A stretch of DNA of 64,000 nt from Enorma burkinafasonensis. GTDB taxonomy: Bacteria > Actinomycetota > Coriobacteriia > Coriobacteriales > Coriobacteriaceae. Of this stretch, positions 38,432-46,488 are shown piece after piece. Under the pieces are notes generated by a model, which searched no databases, was not told the origin of the DNA, and worked only from the letters and a program-made list of their open reading frames with translations. The number at the start of each line of letters is the position of its first letter. The first letter of the stretch is position 1. A program made the translations under genes and the position numbers. The stretch lies in the NCBI RefSeq assembly GCF_902150035.1, contig NZ_LR597503.1, positions 1-64,000 of the forward strand, written 5' to 3'.

Positions 38432-39796
38432 ATGGGAGTGAGCATCAAACGCATTCTCAAAGGCATCGCGCTCGCTTTGCCCCTCTTCTTGGCTACGGCG
38501 GTTCCCGCCTTCGCCGATGAGGCGTCTGGTATGGCACCGGCACCTGAGGGTGCCATGGCATTTGTGGTCATCATCCCGCTCGTGGTGATTATCGCGCTGC
38601 TCATCATGAAGGTGGATATGTTGATTGCCGGTCTTGCCGGCGGCGCGCTCGCTATGGTCATAGGCGGTATTGGCATCGCCGACCTGCAGGCGCAGCTGCT
38701 GGAGACGGTTCCCAGCATGCTTTCGAATACCGCTCCCATCATCAACTCCGCTGTGGCGACCGCCGTGTTCAAGTCGGGCGGCTACATGGCGGCTCTCATG
38801 CTCGTGCGCCGCGCGGTTGGCGAGCGTACGTGGATTATGGCGGCGTTCATCGTGCTGCTGCAGTCTGCGGCTACATACATGTCGGGCATTGGCGGCGGCT
38901 CAGCCATGGTTATTGCCCCGCTCGCCTTCGCTGCGCTCGGTGCCATCCCCGAGTTGATCGCGGGCATGTGCGTCGCTACGGCAGTGTGCTTCACCACCTC
39001 GCCCGCCTCGCTCGAAACGAGCATGCTTACGCAGTTCACGGGTGCCTCGGTGAATGAATACGTCGACACGATTCGCATCATCACCCTGCTCTTCGTGGCT
39101 GTTGGCGTCGGCATCGCGGTCTTTGGCGCCATCAGGCGCAAGGCCGTCTTCGTAGGTGCCGAGGACGAGGAGTTCAAGGACATGACGACCGCCGACCTGG
39201 TGCGTACCATGATTCCGGCCGTGTTTTTGCTCTTCGCGGTAATCGGCGGCCCGTTCATCAATAGCGCCGTGGGCATGCCGGTGCTCGGAACCGCCGCCTA
39301 TATGATTATCACCGTGGCGCTCATCGGCATGTGCACGAAATTCACGTTCAACGAGAGCTGCCAGGCGTTCATCGATGGGTCGTCCTATATCTTGACGCGC
39401 TTGCTCGGCGTCGCCGTGTTCCTGGCCTTCATCAACGTCATCCGCGATACGGGGGCCTTCACATCCATCGTGAACGTCGCGCAGACGGCTCCCGCGTTCT
39501 TGCTCGTACCCGCCATGATCCTTGCGGGCTTCCTCATCGGCTTCCCTGCTGGCGCCTACGTAGGCTCCATCCTTGCGCTCATCCTGCCCATCGCCGTTTC
39601 TTTGGGTTTCTCGCTCTTCGAGGTTGGTCTTGTGACCATTGGCGTTGGCTTCGGCAGTCAGATAGCGTACGTGAACATCACCATGCAGGCGATGTCCTCC
39701 GGCTTCCAGATTCCTATCGACAAGGTTGTTAAGGGCAACTTGCCATGGGTTGCCGCGTCGCTTGCCGTGTTGCTGGTCCTTGGCTTCGTGCTGTAA
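38432..39796 (+). CDS. Ion-transporter-superfamily-like permease
   Basis: A 454-aa membrane protein with an apparent N-terminal signal-like helix (LALPLFLATAVPAFA) and about 11 further hydrophobic segments. Two similar halves and re-entrant Gly/Ser-rich loops (SGIGGGSAMV, TTSPASLETSM, GFPAGAYVGS) recall the DcuC/GntP/CitM-type ion transporter superfamily, but I cannot name a family. It is paired with the amidohydrolase gene 63 bp downstream, like the codB-codA arrangement, so it may import that enzyme's substrate. Codon choice (more TTG, GCT, GTT) is less GC-biased than in its neighbours. A GTG at 38423 is an alternative start. Confidence 0.7.
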   Translation: MGVSIKRILKGIALALPLFLATAVPAFADEASGMAPAPEGAMAFVVIIPLVVIIALLIMKVDMLIAGLAGGALAMVIGGIGIADLQAQLLETVPSMLSNTAPIINSAVATAVFKSGGYMAALMLVRRAVGERTWIMAAFIVLLQSAATYMSGIGGGSAMVIAPLAFAALGAIPELIAGMCVATAVCFTTSPASLETSMLTQFTGASVNEYVDTIRIITLLFVAVGVGIAVFGAIRRKAVFVGAEDEEFKDMTTADLVRTMIPAVFLLFAVIGGPFINSAVGMPVLGTAAYMIITVALIGMCTKFTFNESCQAFIDGSSYILTRLLGVAVFLAFINVIRDTGAFTSIVNVAQTAPAFLLVPAMILAGFLIGFPAGAYVGSILALILPIAVSLGFSLFEVGLVTIGVGFGSQIAYVNITMQAMSSGFQIPIDKVVKGNLPWVAASLAVLLVLGFVL

Positions 39797-39859
39797 GCGG
39801 AGCTTGGTATCAGCCGTCTTTGTAGGGAGATTATCCATATCGTGCAAAGGAGTGGGTCA

Positions 39860-41089
39860 ATGGACATGGAGCTTCTTATTACTAACGCTGCGGTTCCGGG
39901 ATATGACGGCTTGGTCGACGTCGCCGTTGCAGGCGACCGCATCGCCGCAGTGGGAACCGGGCTCGCGTGCGATGCGGCGCGCATCATCGATGCCGAGGGG
40001 CGCGTGCTCATTCCCTCGCTCGTCGACAGCCACATTCACCTCGATAAGGCCTACATCATGGATCGCCTGCCCAACAAATCGGGCACGCTCCAGGAGGCAA
40101 TCGCGGTGACGGCGCAGCTCAAACCGACGTTCACTAAGGAAGACGTGGTGGAGCGCGCGACGCGCGCCATGAAGACGCTGCTGCGCTACGGTACCACCTA
40201 TATCCGCACGCACGCAGAGTTCGACCCTGCGCAGGGCTTCACCGGGTTCGAGACGGTGCTCGAGATGCGCGAGAAGTATCGCGACCTCATGGACATCCAG
40301 GTTGTCGCTTTCCCGCAGGAGGGCATTTTCAAATGTCCGGGTGTGGAGCAGATGATGGTCGAGGCAATGGAGATGGGTGCTGACGTGGTTGGTGCCATTC
40401 CATACAATGATACGCCCGTCGACAAACACCTCGACTTCGTCTTTGACTTGGCGAAGAAGTATGACAAGCCGCTCGACTTCCATCAGGATTTCAAGGACGA
40501 CGCCGACAACATCACCATCGAGGAGATTTGCGACCGCACGATTGCCGAGGGGATGCAAGGCCGCGTGTCGGTGGGGCACCTCACGGCTTTGGGCGCGCTG
40601 CCGGACGCCGAGCTTGAGGCCATCATGCGTAAGATGGCGGACGCGCAGATCAGCGTCATGTGCTTGCCCATGACTGACCAGCATCTGGGCGGCCGCAATG
40701 ACGCCTACAATGTGCGCCGCGCCGTGACGCCCGTTCGCAAACTACGTGACGCGGGTGTGAACGTGTGCTTCGCCACAAACAATATCCGCAACGCCTTTAC
40801 GCCGTATGGCACCGGGGACCTGTTCCAAGTTGCCATGCTGGGCATTCCCGTGTGTCACTTGGGCGGTGCCGACGATCTGCCGACCGTTCTGCCCATGATG
40901 ACCGAGAACCCGGCGCGGGCCATCGGCCTCGAGGGTTACGGAATTGCGGAGGGCAACAAGGCCGATATGGTTCTGCTCGACACCACATCTGTGCAGACTG
41001 CTGTCATCGACCTGCCCGAGCGCCTCTACGTGATCAAGAACGGCAAGGTCATCGTCGAGACTCATACACAGATCGAGACCTCCTTCTAG
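39860..41089 (+). CDS. Cytosine-deaminase-like amidohydrolase
   Basis: A 409-aa metal-dependent hydrolase of the CodA/AtzC branch of the amidohydrolase superfamily. Metal and catalytic residues are visible in order: SHIHLDKA (HxH), HAEFD, FHQDFKDD, VGHLTALG and a late NN/Asp segment (CFATNNIRN) where CodA has CFGHDD. That last change, Asn for the His-Asp pair, suggests a substrate other than cytosine. Possible substrates are a cyclic ureide, amine-substituted triazine or creatinine-like compound; none can be chosen from sequence. The ATG at 39860 lies 8 bases after AAAGGAG. Like the permease before it, it is lower in GC than the flanking genes. Confidence 0.8.
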   Translation: MDMELLITNAAVPGYDGLVDVAVAGDRIAAVGTGLACDAARIIDAEGRVLIPSLVDSHIHLDKAYIMDRLPNKSGTLQEAIAVTAQLKPTFTKEDVVERATRAMKTLLRYGTTYIRTHAEFDPAQGFTGFETVLEMREKYRDLMDIQVVAFPQEGIFKCPGVEQMMVEAMEMGADVVGAIPYNDTPVDKHLDFVFDLAKKYDKPLDFHQDFKDDADNITIEEICDRTIAEGMQGRVSVGHLTALGALPDAELEAIMRKMADAQISVMCLPMTDQHLGGRNDAYNVRRAVTPVRKLRDAGVNVCFATNNIRNAFTPYGTGDLFQVAMLGIPVCHLGGADDLPTVLPMMTENPARAIGLEGYGIAEGNKADMVLLDTTSVQTAVIDLPERLYVIKNGKVIVETHTQIETSF

Positions 41090-41149
41090 TTGTATCTGAT
41101 CATGTTCGCTTCAGATGCCGACATGGTCGTATAGAGAAAGGATTTTGCT

Positions 41150-42112
41150 ATGTCCAAGCCTCTTGGCAAGCCCGAGCGCATCGTCGTCGCGCTGGGCGGC
41201 AACGCTCTCGGCAACACGCCCGAGGAGCAGATCGAGAAGGTGGGCAACGCCGCCCACGCGCTGCTCGGCCTCATCGAGCAGGGCAACGAGATCATCATCA
41301 CCCACGGCAACGGCCCGCAGGTCGGCATGATCCAGAATGCCTTCGCGGCCGCCCACGACGCCATCGGCACGCCGGCTATGGACCTGCCCGAGTGCGGCGC
41401 CATGAGCCAGGGCTACATCGGCTACCACTTGCAGCAAGGCCTCGGCCGTGAGCTGCACAAGCGCTACAAGCGTTGGCACGTCGCCTCCGTGGTAACCCAG
41501 ATCGAGGTCGACCCCGATGACCCGAGCTTCCAGAACCCCACGAAGCCCATCGGCCCCTTCTACACCGAGGAACAGGCCAAGGAGATTATGGCCGAGGACC
41601 CGTCCAAGGTCTTCGTGGACGACTCAGGCCGCGGCTGGCGTCGCGTCGTCGCCTCGCCCGATCCCAAGAAGATCGTCGAGGCTCCGAGTATCCTGAACCT
41701 GCTCGACAACGAGTTCATCGTCATCGCCTGCGGTGGCGGCGGCATCCCGGTCGTGCGCGACTACAATAACAAGGGCTGCTACAAGGGCGTTGCGGCCGTC
41801 ATCGACAAGGATGCCGGCGGCGAGCTGCTCGCCGAGGACTGCGACGCCGACGTGCTGTTCCTGCTCACCGCCGTGGAGCATGTGGCCATCAACTTCGGCA
41901 AGCCCGACCAGCAGGAGCTGACCGACATCACCGCCGACGAGGCCGAGCGCCTCGCCGACGAGGGCCAGTTCGGCAAGGGCTCCATGGAGCCCAAGGTCCG
42001 CGCCGCGATCAAGTTCGCGCGCAGCCGCAAGGGCCGTACCTGCATCATCGGCGCCCTCGACAAGGCAGCCGAGACCATGGCCGGTCTGTCGGGCACCCGC
42101 ATCCACATGTAG
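41150..42112 (+). CDS. arcC: Carbamate kinase, first copy
   Basis: A 320-aa carbamate kinase, which turns carbamoyl phosphate + ADP into ATP + carbamate (then NH3 + CO2). Signatures are VALGGNALG at the N-terminus, THGNGPQVG, ECGAMSQGYIGY, SGRGWRRVVASP, IACGGGGIPVV, VIDKD, LLTAVEHV and the final MEPKVRAA and GTRI. In this cluster the carbamoyl phosphate should come from the predicted oxamate carbamoyltransferase, so this is the ATP-forming step. RBS AGAAAGGA precedes the ATG. A second copy, with about 36 of 320 residues different, lies 1.5 kb downstream. A strong hairpin follows the gene. Confidence 0.96.
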   Translation: MSKPLGKPERIVVALGGNALGNTPEEQIEKVGNAAHALLGLIEQGNEIIITHGNGPQVGMIQNAFAAAHDAIGTPAMDLPECGAMSQGYIGYHLQQGLGRELHKRYKRWHVASVVTQIEVDPDDPSFQNPTKPIGPFYTEEQAKEIMAEDPSKVFVDDSGRGWRRVVASPDPKKIVEAPSILNLLDNEFIVIACGGGGIPVVRDYNNKGCYKGVAAVIDKDAGGELLAEDCDADVLFLLTAVEHVAINFGKPDQQELTDITADEAERLADEGQFGKGSMEPKVRAAIKFARSRKGRTCIIGALDKAAETMAGLSGTRIHM

Positions 42113-42147
42113 GCGCTCCCGCAGACGCTCGACCTGAACCGGTAACG

Positions 42148-42206
42148 GACGGGCGGTCCCAGCGGCTCCCGGCGCACGGCGCCCGGTGCCCCGGGGCCGC
42201 CCGTCT
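42148..42206 (+). terminator. Hairpin after the first carbamate kinase
   Basis: GACGGGCGG (42148-42156) pairs exactly with CCGCCCGTC (42197-42205), with additional inner pairing, then TTCG. It separates the kinase from the dehydrogenase gene. Confidence 0.6.
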
Positions 42207-42285
42207 TCGTAGGCGGGCCGGCCGGCTCCTGCACGACGGCCCGCACATGCCTCGCTCCAGCTACGACATCAGGAGGGTGGTCCCT

Positions 42286-43254
42286 ATGACCAAGAAGATC
42301 GTGATTCTCGATGCGTGGGCGACGGTGCCCGGCGACATCTCGTGGGAGCCGATTGCCGAGATGGGGGACCTGACCATCTACGACCGCACCCCGCCCGAGC
42401 TCATCGCCGAGCGCATCGGCGATGCGGAGATCGTCATCTCGAGCAAGGTGGTCATCGGCCGCGACGTGTTCGAGCGCTGCCCCAACCTGGAGTACATCGG
42501 CCTGCTCTCCACGGGCTACAACGTGATCGATATCGAGGCGGCGCGCGAGCACGGTATCTCGGTGTGCAACGTGCCCGGCTACAGCACCATGGCGGTCGCT
42601 CAGATGGCCATGGCGCTCCTGCTCGAGATCACCAACATGGTCGGCATGCACGCCCAGGCGGTGAACGAGGGAAAATGGGTCGAGAGCCCCGATTGGTGCT
42701 TCTGGCTCAAGGACCATATCGAGCTGCTCGACAAGACCATGGGCATCATCGGGTTCGGTTCCATCGGGCAGGCGGCGGGAAAGATGGCCAACGCCTTCGG
42801 GATGAGGGTCATAGGCCAGAGCCGCCACGCGCATCCCGAGCTCGAGGACGAGATGACCCGTACCACCACCGACGTCGAGGAGGTCTTCCGCGCATCCGAC
42901 GTGATCCTCGTCTCGGCGCCGCTGAACGACGACAGCCGCGACATCATCCGCAAGGAGAACATCGACAAGATGAAGGACGGCGTGATCGTCATCAACATCG
43001 CGCGCCCGGGGCATGTCGTCGAGCAGGACGTGGTCGATGCCCTCGAGAGCGGCAAGATGCGCGGGTTCGGCGCGGACGCGTCCTACACCGAGTGGACCGA
43101 CGACCACACGGTGCTCGAGGGGGTCGAGAACTGCTACCTCACCCCGCATATCGCCTGGTGCCCCTTCGAGACCCGCCAGCGCATGATCGACATCGTGTGC
43201 GACAACCTGCGCCACTACCTCGACGGCGACCGCATCAACTGCGTGAACCCGTAG
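42286..43254 (+). CDS. D-2-hydroxyacid dehydrogenase (glycerate/hydroxypyruvate type)
   Basis: A 322-aa NAD(H)-dependent dehydrogenase. The dinucleotide fold has GFGSIGQAAGKMA near residue 155. The catalytic Arg is in NIARPGHVVE and the catalytic His in LTPHIAWCP, with a Trp at the position typical of glycerate/glyoxylate-type members. AGGAGG lies before the ATG at 42286. It sits between the two carbamate kinase copies. Inference: it could reoxidise the NADH made by the AllD-like enzyme by reducing glyoxylate, hydroxypyruvate or tartronate semialdehyde-type acids, which would balance an anaerobic ureide pathway. Substrate is not decidable from sequence. Confidence 0.88.
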   Translation: MTKKIVILDAWATVPGDISWEPIAEMGDLTIYDRTPPELIAERIGDAEIVISSKVVIGRDVFERCPNLEYIGLLSTGYNVIDIEAAREHGISVCNVPGYSTMAVAQMAMALLLEITNMVGMHAQAVNEGKWVESPDWCFWLKDHIELLDKTMGIIGFGSIGQAAGKMANAFGMRVIGQSRHAHPELEDEMTRTTTDVEEVFRASDVILVSAPLNDDSRDIIRKENIDKMKDGVIVINIARPGHVVEQDVVDALESGKMRGFGADASYTEWTDDHTVLEGVENCYLTPHIAWCPFETRQRMIDIVCDNLRHYLDGDRINCVNP

Positions 43255-43576
43255 GGTAGCGCCGGCCGCGAGCGCCGCGACCGTGCATGAAAGAACCCCA
43301 CTATGCATAAAGTTGGCTCTGAGGGAAGTTCCATGCATCTAGGGGCGAAAGGGGCCGAATTTGATGCGAACGCGATGGTTTTATAGGCCATACCTTGGGG
43401 TTAAAGAAAAATCCATACGTGCTTACGCTGAGCGGCGAGAACATACCGCTCACCCGATTGCTAGCGCAATTCGAGTTGAGAAATGAATAAAAACGCGAAC
43501 TTGGAGCATATAATCTCAGACCTACCCGCTCGAGCGCGGGTTGTTTGGCAGCTGGTATCGAAGGAAGGGAACGAAT
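43255..43576 (+). other. AT-richer gap before the second carbamate kinase
   Basis: 322 bp without a credible gene. It has three ATGCAT-type words (43288-43340), a possible -10 box TATAAT at 43509-43514, and a short ACCCGC/GCGGGT hairpin near 43524-43541 just before the ribosome-binding site. It suggests that the second kinase has its own promoter. Confidence 0.4.
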
Positions 43577-44539
43577 ATGTCCAAGCCCATCGGCAAGCCC
43601 GACCGCATCGTGGTCGCCCTCGGCGGCAACGCCCTCGGCAACACGCCCGAGGAGCAGATCGAGCGCGTCAACAACACCGCCAAGGCGCTCCTGGGCCTCA
43701 TCGAGCAGGGTAACGAGATCATCATCACCCACGGCAACGGCCCGCAGGTCGGCATGATCCAGAACGCCTTCGCCGCCGCCCATGAGGCCATCGGCACCCC
43801 GGCCATGGACCTGCCCGAGTGCGGCGCCATGAGCCAGGGCTACATCGGCTACCACCTGCAGCAGGGCATCGGTCGCGAGATGCACCGCCGCTACAAGCGC
43901 TGGCATGCCGCCACGGTCGTCACCCAGATCGAGTGCGATCCGGACGACCCCGCGTTCCAGAACCCCACGAAGCCCATCGGCCCGTTCCTCACCAAGGAGC
44001 AGGCTGACGCCCAGAAGGCCGAGCATCCCGAGATGACCTTCGTCGAGGACTCCGGCCGCGGCTGGCGCCGTGTGGTCGCCTCGCCCGAGCCCAAGAAGAT
44101 CGTCGAGGCCGACTCGATCCTGAACCTGCTCGACAACGAGTTCATCGTCATCGCCTGCGGTGGCGGCGGCATCCCGGTCGTCCGCGACTACAACGACAAG
44201 GGCTGCTACAAGGGCGTCGCGGCCGTCATCGACAAGGACCTGGGCGGCGAGCTTCTGGCCGAGGACTGCGATGCGGACGTGCTGTTCCTGCTCACCGCCG
44301 TGGAGCACGTTGCCATCAACTTCGGCAAGCCCGACCAGAAGGAGCTCGAGGAGCTCACCGCCGACGAGGCCGAGCGCCTCGCCGACGAGGGCCAGTTCGG
44401 CAAGGGCTCCATGGAGCCGAAGGTCCGCGCGGCCATCAAGTTCGCGCGCAGCCGCAAGGGCCGTATGTGCATCATCGGCGCCCTCGACAAGGCCGCTGAG
44501 ACCATGGCCGGTCTGTCCGGCACGCGCATCTACGCGTAG
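43577..44539 (+). CDS. arcC: Carbamate kinase, second copy
   Basis: A 320-aa paralogue of the kinase at 41150-42112, identical at about 89% of positions with no gaps. All catalytic segments (VALGGNALG, HGNGPQVG, SGRGWRRVV, CGGGGIPVVRDYN) are unchanged. Differences cluster at residues about 136-158 (the FLTKEQADAQKAEHPEM stretch), a surface loop of the lid region. It has its own leader and terminator. It may serve the DDAH/arginine side of the region or allow higher dosage; sequence does not decide. AAGGAAGGG precedes the ATG at 43577. Confidence 0.96.
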   Translation: MSKPIGKPDRIVVALGGNALGNTPEEQIERVNNTAKALLGLIEQGNEIIITHGNGPQVGMIQNAFAAAHEAIGTPAMDLPECGAMSQGYIGYHLQQGIGREMHRRYKRWHAATVVTQIECDPDDPAFQNPTKPIGPFLTKEQADAQKAEHPEMTFVEDSGRGWRRVVASPEPKKIVEADSILNLLDNEFIVIACGGGGIPVVRDYNDKGCYKGVAAVIDKDLGGELLAEDCDADVLFLLTAVEHVAINFGKPDQKELEELTADEAERLADEGQFGKGSMEPKVRAAIKFARSRKGRMCIIGALDKAAETMAGLSGTRIYA

Positions 44540-44613
44540 CGCCGCCGCACGGGGCCGCGCGAGACGCGGCCGCCTGGTAACAGCGTGATGAGCCCTGGGA
44601 TCTAGGGTGAAGC

Positions 44614-44665
44614 GCCTCCCATTTCCTGGACCGCCCATACAGGTCCGGGGGATGGGAGGCTTTCT
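44614..44665 (+). terminator. Intrinsic terminator after the second carbamate kinase
   Basis: GCCTCCCAT (44614-44622) pairs exactly with ATGGGAGGC (44652-44660), with an inner GGACC/GGTCC stem, followed by TTTCT. The following 44670-44850 stretch holds no gene I recognise. Confidence 0.8.
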
Positions 44666-44854
44666 CATGTCTATCGACCTGCGAGACGGGCGCGATCGCG
44701 CTCGGGGAGCTGGCCGCCGGCCTCTGCAGCGCATCGATGGCGACCTGTGACATGAGGCCGAGGCGGAGCCCGAGCCCGAGGGGACGTGCTCCGAGATCAT
44801 CCCGGATGTGGTTGGCAGCACTGCCCTTCGGCTGTAATTTCTCAAGTGACCCCG

Positions 44855-44882
44855 TTGACACGAACACATGTTCTTATATAAT
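44855..44882 (+). promoter_or_regulatory. Consensus promoter of the higBA pair
   Basis: Perfect TTGACA (44855-44860) and perfect TATAAT (44877-44882) with 16 bp between them, about 65 bp before the toxin start. Strong promoters under antitoxin control are usual for such pairs. Confidence 0.75.
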
Positions 44883-44945
44883 GCGGTTACTAGATGGACT
44901 GAGACGCCCGAATGATCATTGACAATAGTAACGCGAAACGATACT

Positions 44946-45224
44946 ATGATTAGGTCATTTGGAGACAAGGATACCGAGCGGCTCTCCATGGGATCGCGCG
45001 TTTCGAGGTTCGTTGCGTTCGAGCGCGTCGCGTTGAGGAAGATTCGTCAGCTGCAAATCGCAAACGAGCTGTCCGACCTCAGGATTCCTCCGGGAAATCG
45101 TCTCGAGGCGTTGAGTGGAGATAGGGCGGGCCAGTTCAGCATCCGCATCAACGACCAGTTCCGGGTCTGTTTTCGATGAATCGAGGGAGGTGCCGAGGAT
45201 GTCGAAATCGTCGACTACCACTGA
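44946..45224 (+). pseudogene. higB: HigB/RelE-type toxin interrupted by an in-frame UGA
   Basis: The frame starts MIRSFGDKDTERL, typical of the HigB (plasmid maintenance killer) toxins, and continues to INDQFRVCFR, where TGA occurs at 45177-45179. Family members have Trp (TGG) at this place. Directly after the TGA, in the same frame, the codons read IEGGAEDVEIVDYH and then stop at 45222-45224, which is the normal toxin C-terminus. So a single G-to-A change has cut off the last 14 residues. In the studied Proteus HigB the C-terminal Asp-Tyr-His takes part in mRNA cleavage, so the 77-aa product is probably inactive unless the UGA is read through. A sequencing error is possible. The antitoxin gene overlaps the lost segment. 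Confidence 0.85.
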
Positions 45225-45543
45225 GCCTGTCGGCGAGGGGGAGATGGTTGCCCCCATTACTCCGGGCGAGCTGCTGCGCGACGAGTTTCTCGTGCCCATG
45301 GGCATCTCGCAGTACCGCCTTGCCAAGGAGACGGGCATACCCGCGCAGCGCATCGGGCAGATCGTATTGGGGCGTCGCTCCGTGACCGCCGACACCGACC
45401 TAAGGCTCTGTCGTTTCTTCGGGTTGTCCGATGGGTATTGGTTGCGTGCGCAGGCGGCGCACGACATCGAGGTCGCTCGTCGTAAGCTTGAGCCTGAGCT
45501 CAGGAAGATACGGCCTCTCTCCAAGATTGCCGCGGCGCTGTAG
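45199..45543 (+). CDS. higA: HigA-type antitoxin
   Basis: A 114-aa antitoxin with a Xre/Cro-type helix-turn-helix (ITPGELLRDEFLVPMGISQY then RLAKETGIPAQRIGQIVLGRR, about residues 19-60), the HigA form that represses its own promoter and blocks the toxin. It is intact. The ATG at 45199 follows GAGGGAGG and lies inside the last codons of the original toxin frame, the usual higBA arrangement. The C-terminal helix is Arg/Glu-rich. With a truncated toxin it may be kept as a repressor or as a protective antitoxin against a related toxin. Confidence 0.92.
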   Translation: MSKSSTTTEPVGEGEMVAPITPGELLRDEFLVPMGISQYRLAKETGIPAQRIGQIVLGRRSVTADTDLRLCRFFGLSDGYWLRAQAAHDIEVARRKLEPELRKIRPLSKIAAAL

Positions 45544-45583
45544 CCCGCGCCATGCAAATCCCCGCCTTCGTGCGCTGTCGGGG

Positions 45584-46234
45584 CTACCAGACCGTGAACT
45601 GGGCGTTCTCGGTGTTCCAGTGGATGTCGCGGATGTAGTCACGCACCGCGGCGGCGTCGCGCGCCTCGAAGAGCTCGAGGATGCGGCGGTGCTCGTCGTT
45701 CGCCTTGCGCAGCAGCCGGTAGGCCTCCTCGCGGTCCACGGTGCTGTAGTCGCGCTTGATGAAGCAGCGTTCCAGCTGGCGGAGGAGCTCTATCAGGCGC
45801 TGGTTCCCGCAGAGGTGGTAGTAGGTGTAGTGGAACTCGCGCTGCAGGTCGTCGTACTTGAGCATGAGGCGGCTCTCGATGGCGAGGTCCATCGATCCCA
45901 CGAGGAAGCGCATCTGCGCGACGGTGTCGTCGTCGAGTCTCGGGCAGGCGAGATAGGCCGCCTGGCCGTCGAGGGGCCCCATGATCTCGAAGACCTCGAG
46001 AGCGTTCTCGCGGTCGAACCCGCGCACGCGGAAGCCGCGGCGGGGGAGGTTGTCGAGGTAGCCGTCGCTCGCGAGCTGGATGAGCGCCTCGCGCACGGGG
46101 GTGCGCGAGACCCCCATGGCGTCGCAGATCGCCTGCTCGCTCACGCGGTCGCCGGCGGAGAGCTCGCCCGAGTCGATGCGGCCGGCGATGTAGGCGTAGA
46201 CGTTGTCCTTGAGCGAGCTGTGCGGTGCGCCCAT
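45584..46234 (-). CDS. GntR-family (FCD) regulator of the DDAH/antiporter genes
   Basis: A 216-aa regulator. The N-terminal winged helix (VSEQAICDAMGVSRTPVREA near residues 29-48) is the GntR motif, and the helical FCD effector domain fills the rest, with the metal/ligand residues expected (REFHYTYYH, EHRRILELF). The start at 46234 has GGAGG just before; the open frame extends upstream without a better site. It is divergent from the DDAH gene. Two copies of TTGTAT-N5-ATACAA lie upstream of the DDAH and antiporter genes and fit known FadR/FCD-type operators, so it probably represses both until an arginine-like effector binds. Confidence 0.88.
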   Translation of the reverse strand: MGAPHSSLKDNVYAYIAGRIDSGELSAGDRVSEQAICDAMGVSRTPVREALIQLASDGYLDNLPRRGFRVRGFDRENALEVFEIMGPLDGQAAYLACPRLDDDTVAQMRFLVGSMDLAIESRLMLKYDDLQREFHYTYYHLCGNQRLIELLRQLERCFIKRDYSTVDREEAYRLLRKANDEHRRILELFEARDAAAVRDYIRDIHWNTENAQFTVW

Positions 46235-46391
46235 GCGGGCCTCCTTCACGGATGGGAATGCCGCGGCGCGTATACCGCACGCAACCCGTGGTCGAACGAT
46301 GCCGCCCACAGTATATCAAGGCCGGGGAGCGGCCATATCGCACCGGCTGCGATTTAGCGAAACGCTCACCGACGTTTAGCTACCGTTCAGA

Positions 46392-46408
46392 TTGTATACA
46401 ATATACAA
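46392..46408. promoter_or_regulatory. GntR-type operator upstream of the DDAH gene
   Basis: TTGTAT-ACAAT-ATACAA is a perfect inverted repeat with 6-bp arms, extending to 7 bp here (TTGTATA/TATACAA). It sits in the divergent gntR-DDAH region, 80 bp before the DDAH start, and matches the site at 47315-47331. Confidence 0.75.
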
Positions 46409-46488
46409 CTGAGAAGCGGAGCCATAGGATGAGGGTGTCGAAAGGGGATGGAGGTCATCCCCGCACCGAGCTTTGGAGGTTCGATCCC

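Noticed and set aside
44919-44947. Second promoter TTGACA-N17-TACTAT before higB
   Set aside because: Its -10 box overlaps the toxin start codon, so transcription would start inside the gene. The perfect promoter at 44855-44882 is a better explanation.
45179-45224. UGA read as Trp (alternative genetic code)
   Set aside because: Other genes in the window end properly at TGA and use TGG for Trp, so a code change is not supported.
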